Source of the DNA: Flavisphingomonas formosensis
GTDB lineage: Bacteria; Pseudomonadota; Alphaproteobacteria; Sphingomonadales; Sphingomonadaceae
Length of the DNA: 64,000 nucleotides
Assembly (NCBI RefSeq): GCF_009755815.1
Contig: NZ_WRPK01000002.1
Location: forward strand, 434,001 to 498,000
Direction: 5' to 3'
The notes below the pieces were generated by a model. That model saw nothing but the letters and a program-made list of their open reading frames with translations. It did not search any database and was not told where the DNA came from. Shown in pieces: positions 60,815 to 64,000 of this stretch. The translations under genes were made by a program, and so were the position numbers. Numbering within the stretch: the first letter of the stretch is position 1; each line of letters opens with the position of its first letter.

Positions 60815-62350
60815 CCGGCGCCCGTCCTCGCCGCGCCGGGATTCGGCGAGTTCGGTCAGCTTCAGGAATTCCTGCCGCCAATAATCCTGCTGCGGGCCGG
60901 CAAGGCGGCGCATGTCGGCGAAGCTGAAGTCGCCGAGATAAGTGTCTCCGCGCAGGCGCTGGCCGAAGGCCGCGACGGCGGCGGCGAAGGCCATGTCGCC
61001 GTGCGGGGCGGCGGCAGTGCGGATCAGGTCGGCGCCGATCGGCTGCTCGATCAGCGCGGATCGGTCGCCATCGGGCAGCTTGTAGCGCAGCTTCAGCCAG
61101 GCGAGTTCGCCGGAACCGTGCGGCGCGGCATCGGCCGTGCGATTGGCGGCGAAGTGCCGCTCGGTCGACCAGCCCTTGCCGCCTGCGGGCACGATCTCAT
61201 AGATGGCCGTCACCTGATGACCGGCGCCGATATCGCCGGCATCCACCTTGTCGTCATCGAATTGCTGCTCGGCGAGCGCGCGGTTCTCATAGCCGATCAG
61301 ACGATATTGGGAGACGATAGCGGGATTGAACTCGACCTGGACCTTGACGTCCTTGGCAATGGTGAACAGCGTGGATTGGAGCTCCTCGTCCAATACCTTG
61401 CGGGCTTCCATCGCGCTGTCGATATAGGCATAGTTGCCGTTGCCGACATCGGCGATGCGCTCCATCATCGCTTCGTTGTAATTGCCCTCGCCGAAGCCGA
61501 GTGTGGTGAGGGTGATGCCGTCGTCGCGATTGCTCTTCACCAACGCTTCGAGCGCGTCCGTGTCGGTCAAGCCGACGTTGAAATCGCCGTCGGTCGCCAG
61601 GATCACGCGGTTGACGCCATCGGCGATGCGGTTCTGCCGCGCCAATGCATAAGCGAGCTCGATGCCCTCGCCGCCGGCGGTCGATCCGCCCGCCTGCAAC
61701 TGGTCGAGCGCCGCCTTGATCGTGGCGGGATCGCTGGTCGGATCCAGCACGACGCCAGCGGCGCCGGCATAGACGACGATCGAAACCCGATCGCGCGGCG
61801 TCAACTGATCGGCGAGCAGGGCGAGCGCGCTCTTGACCAGCGGCAGCTTGTCCGGTTCGTCCATCGATCCCGACACGTCCAGCAGGAAGACCAGATTGGC
61901 GGCCGGCCGCTGGCTGCGCGGCAGATCATAACCGCGGATGCCGATGCGCAGCAGCCGCGTCTCGGGATTCCAGGGCGTCGTCGCCAGGTCGGTCGAGACG
62001 GTGAAGGGACGGCCGCGGTCCGCAGGACGGGGGTAATCGTAGCGGAAATAGTTCAGCATCTCCTCGGTACGGACGGCGTCGGGCGGCGGCGGAGAGCCCT
62101 TGTTCAGGAAGCGGCGCACATTGGCATAGCTGCCCGTGTCGACATCCACGGCGAAGGTCGAGACCGGGGCGTCGGCGACGGCCCGCACGGGAGCCACCGG
62201 CTTGCCGTCGTAGCGCTCGCCCGATGGCGGGGCGAGCCCATCCTGCTCCCCGGACGCGTAGCTCATCGTCGGGCCGGTGCTCGTCTCGGCAGGCTTGCAG
62301 GCGGCGGTGGAGACCAGGAGACCGAGCAGGATCGCGGAACGCAGCTTCAT
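60800..62350 (-). CDS. von Willebrand factor A domain lipoprotein (YfbK-like)
   Basis: The 516-residue protein has a lipoprotein signal (LLGLLVSTAAC, Cys18), a YfbK-type N-terminal domain (VSTFAVDVDTGSYANVRRFL), a vWA domain with the metal-ion-dependent adhesion motif DVSGSMDEPDK (about 160) and ILATDGDFNVG, and a C-terminal domain ending in RSESF. It is probably anchored in the outer membrane facing the periplasm or surface, binding a protein partner. ATG 62350 has AAGGAGAG upstream. Function unknown for the family. Confidence 0.88.
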   Translation of the reverse strand: MKLRSAILLGLLVSTAACKPAETSTGPTMSYASGEQDGLAPPSGERYDGKPVAPVRAVADAPVSTFAVDVDTGSYANVRRFLNKGSPPPPDAVRTEEMLNYFRYDYPRPADRGRPFTVSTDLATTPWNPETRLLRIGIRGYDLPRSQRPAANLVFLLDVSGSMDEPDKLPLVKSALALLADQLTPRDRVSIVVYAGAAGVVLDPTSDPATIKAALDQLQAGGSTAGGEGIELAYALARQNRIADGVNRVILATDGDFNVGLTDTDALEALVKSNRDDGITLTTLGFGEGNYNEAMMERIADVGNGNYAYIDSAMEARKVLDEELQSTLFTIAKDVKVQVEFNPAIVSQYRLIGYENRALAEQQFDDDKVDAGDIGAGHQVTAIYEIVPAGGKGWSTERHFAANRTADAAPHGSGELAWLKLRYKLPDGDRSALIEQPIGADLIRTAAAPHGDMAFAAAVAAFGQRLRGDTYLGDFSFADMRRLAGPQQDYWRQEFLKLTELAESRRGEDGRRSESF

Positions 62351-62586
62351 GAGGCACTCTCCTTCGTTGATCGCCCCTGAGCGTATCGACGACAACATTC
62401 TGGCGCAATATTGAAACGGTTTGCCGATAAAATGGGTGATGTTGCCAAAATAGCACGCCGTTTTGGGCGTGGTCGCTACGGTGGGCCTGTGATGATTCGA
62501 CTCGATCCAGGCCCGTTTGCAAGCCAGCCGCGACACCCTGTTCCAGCCCGTCGCAAACACCGGCCCGCCTGGTATATTCGCTGACC

Positions 62587-63180
62587 ATGCGCGCCTTCCT
62601 CGATTTCGAAGCATCCTCGCTCGCCAAGCAGAGTTATCCGATCGAGGTTGCGTGGGTGTTCGAGGACGGTGTGTCCGAAACGCATCTGATCCGGCCGGCG
62701 CCGGACTGGGACGATTGGGATCCGCGATCGGCCGAGATCCACCATATCGAGCGCGCGACGCTGCTTGCCGAAGGCGAGTCGCACCAGGCGGTCGCGCAGC
62801 GGATGGTGGAGGCGCTGACCGGCCACGCGCTGTTCGCCAGCGCGCCGTCCTGGGACGGGAAATGGCTGAGCACGCTGCTGCGCGCGGCCGGACTGCCGCG
62901 ACACTCCTTGCGGCTGCGCGCGACGGAGGCGGCGCGGATCGAAGCGGCGATCGAGGTGCTGAAACCGGCCGTTCCGCCGGCGGCGCTGAGCCGCGCGGTC
63001 AAGGAAACGCTGGTGCTGGCGGAATTGCGCGGCGGGCGCACGCCGCCCCTGCACCGGGCGCTCGCCGACGCGCAACGGGAGCGCGATTCGTGGATGTGCG
63101 TGCGGGACGTGGCGCTGGAGCGCGCCGCCGCCGAGCGCGCCGAGGCTCAGGCCGCGCCGGCCAGCACCAGCTCGAGCTGA
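62587..63180 (+). CDS. Exonuclease-fold (DEDD-type) protein
   Basis: The 197-residue protein starts with FLDFEASSLAKQSYPIEVAW, a DxE pair as in DEDD exonucleases (ribonuclease T/DNA Pol III epsilon fold), and has SAPSWDGKWL near residue 98 where the second Asp is expected. The C-terminal 80 residues are helical and alanine-rich. Relatives are often labelled exonuclease or transcriptional regulator, so the reaction is not established. The end overlaps the convergent NUDIX gene by 34 bases. Confidence 0.72.
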   Translation: MRAFLDFEASSLAKQSYPIEVAWVFEDGVSETHLIRPAPDWDDWDPRSAEIHHIERATLLAEGESHQAVAQRMVEALTGHALFASAPSWDGKWLSTLLRAAGLPRHSLRLRATEAARIEAAIEVLKPAVPPAALSRAVKETLVLAELRGGRTPPLHRALADAQRERDSWMCVRDVALERAAAERAEAQAAPASTSSS

Positions 63181-63614
63181 TCGAGCAGCGGCTGCTGGCT
63201 CGGCAACATCATCGCGCGCGCATCGGCCAGCCCGAACCAGCGGGCGGCATCCACCTCCGGAAAGGTCTGCATGCGGCCGCTGCGGGGCGGCCATTCGATC
63301 TCGAAGGTCATGCTGCGGATCGCATCGGCATCGACATCCTGCTCCAGCAGAAAGGCCTGGACGCGCTTGCCGCCCGCCTGGCGGATCTCCATCAGCGGCT
63401 GGAGGTCGCCGGCGAGGGCGATGCCGAGTTCCTCCTCCACCTCGCGCCGGGCGGCGGCATCGTCCGCCTCGTCCGGCTCGATCGCGCCCTTAGGGATCTG
63501 CCAGGCGCCCATATCCTTGCTGCGCCAATAGGGGCCGCCGGGATGGACGAGCAGCACCTCAAGACGGCCATCGCGGCGGCGATAGAGCAGCACGCCGGCG
63601 CTGCGCGGGTTCAT
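63147..63614 (-). CDS. NUDIX hydrolase
   Basis: The 155-residue protein holds an intact NUDIX box, GAIEPDEADDAAARREVEEE followed by LG (Gx5Ex7REUxEExG), so catalysis is likely. The opening RSAGVLLYRRRDGRLEVLLVH and DMGAWQIPKGAIE segments resemble diadenosine-polyphosphate or DNA-mismatch-type NUDIX enzymes. ATG 63614 overlaps the stop of the MFS gene (ATGA). Substrate unknown. Confidence 0.88.
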   Translation of the reverse strand: MNPRSAGVLLYRRRDGRLEVLLVHPGGPYWRSKDMGAWQIPKGAIEPDEADDAAARREVEEELGIALAGDLQPLMEIRQAGGKRVQAFLLEQDVDADAIRSMTFEIEWPPRSGRMQTFPEVDAARWFGLADARAMMLPSQQPLLDQLELVLAGAA

Positions 63615-64000
63615 GCCGTGCCGCCCCGCGGGCGCGCATCGAGCGTCAGCCAGGCGACGACACCGGAGGCCATGGCGAGCAGCGCGCAGACCAGGGCTGC
63701 GCCGTGGAAGGCCGCGATCAGCGCCGCCCCTCCGCTGGCGATCACGGCACCGGCGAGCGCGGTCGCGATCAGCCCGCCGGTACGCGCGATCGCGCTGTTG
63801 AAGCCGGAAGCGGTGCCGGTATGGCGGGCATCGACCGAGGAGAGGACGGCGGTGGTGAGCGGCGCGACCGCGCCGGCCATGCCGAGGGCGACGACGATCA
63901 TGCCGGGCATCACCCCGTTCCAATAGGATGCGAGCGGATCGAGCCGCGTCATCAGCAGGAAGCCGAGGCCGGTGACGATCGGCCCGATCGAAAGCGGCCA
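63611..64000 (-). CDS. MFS transporter, C-terminal part (cut by the window edge)
   Basis: The frame enters from the right edge and gives about 129 residues with four hydrophobic helices, including GMIVVALGMAGAVAPLTTAV and GTASGFNSAIARTGGLIATA, the latter typical of helix 11 in 14-helix drug-type MFS exporters. The N-terminus lies outside. It is translationally coupled to the NUDIX gene by ATGA overlap. Substrate unknown. Confidence 0.8.
   Translation of the reverse strand, partial: WPLSIGPIVTGLGFLLMTRLDPLASYWNGVMPGMIVVALGMAGAVAPLTTAVLSSVDARHTGTASGFNSAIARTGGLIATALAGAVIASGGAALIAAFHGAALVCALLAMASGVVAWLTLDARPRGGTA

Noticed and set aside
1-64000. CRISPR arrays, insertion sequences, integrases or rRNA genes
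   Set aside because: No regularly spaced repeats, transposase or recombinase motifs, or rRNA-like sequence were seen on either strand.

Overview
The window is GC-rich, densely packed alphaproteobacterial DNA. The gene set points to the order Sphingomonadales: three large TonB-dependent receptors, many short-chain dehydrogenases (SDRs) and SnoaL-like proteins in small catabolic clusters, LLM flavin oxidoreductases, and intergenic palindromes. This placement is by inference from content; there is no rRNA or tRNA gene, CRISPR array, insertion sequence or phage module in the window to confirm it.

Positions 1-17,600 hold accessory metabolism and repair: an ICL/PEP-mutase-family lyase, ogt, an EamA exporter, a PilZ protein, an SDR, a TonB receptor with a LuxR regulator, a two-gene SDR plus flavin/Fe-S enoate reductase operon, SnoaL-like proteins, mpg divergent from a 2OG-Fe(II) oxygenase, and metA behind a structured leader that looks like a SAM-sensing riboswitch.

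Positions 18,200-23,550 form an NAD-salvage locus. A nicotinamidase-type hydrolase is divergent from nrtR, an SPFH protein, a NAD-kinase-like protein with an altered GGDG motif, pncB and a macro-domain protein. A J-domain gene remnant follows. Positions 23,800-37,900 carry an OmpA-like lipoprotein, a second TonB receptor divergent from a KstD-like flavoprotein, a DUF3617 lipoprotein, a GT2 glycosyltransferase divergent from a large polytopic membrane protein (possible GT-C pair), an N-acyl-D-amino-acid deacylase-type amidohydrolase, a TetR regulator, a flippase-like membrane protein coupled to a methyltransferase, and a DapB-like reductase. Positions 38,100-43,000 hold an L7/L12-CTD membrane protein, two LLM enzymes, hupB-ybaK, and a close paralogue of the first SDR. 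Positions 43,250-49,120 are a complete CzcCBA-like RND efflux operon, followed by a third TonB receptor.

The most unusual part is 51,600-60,800. It contains a 1,175-residue protein with a candidate PD-(D/E)xK N-terminal domain, a NACHT ATPase and a long helical C-terminus; a divergent Schlafen/AlbA_2 protein; and a translationally coupled operon of an uncharacterised protein, RtcB and PrfH (RNA ligase plus release-factor homologue, a ribosome-repair pair). These modules are separated by non-coding stretches with degenerate repeats, and the RtcB-PrfH module is bracketed by two directly repeated segments of about 175 bp. It reads as a defence and repair island set into a core-like background. 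The right edge holds a vWA lipoprotein, an exonuclease-fold protein, a NUDIX hydrolase and the C-terminal part of an MFS transporter.
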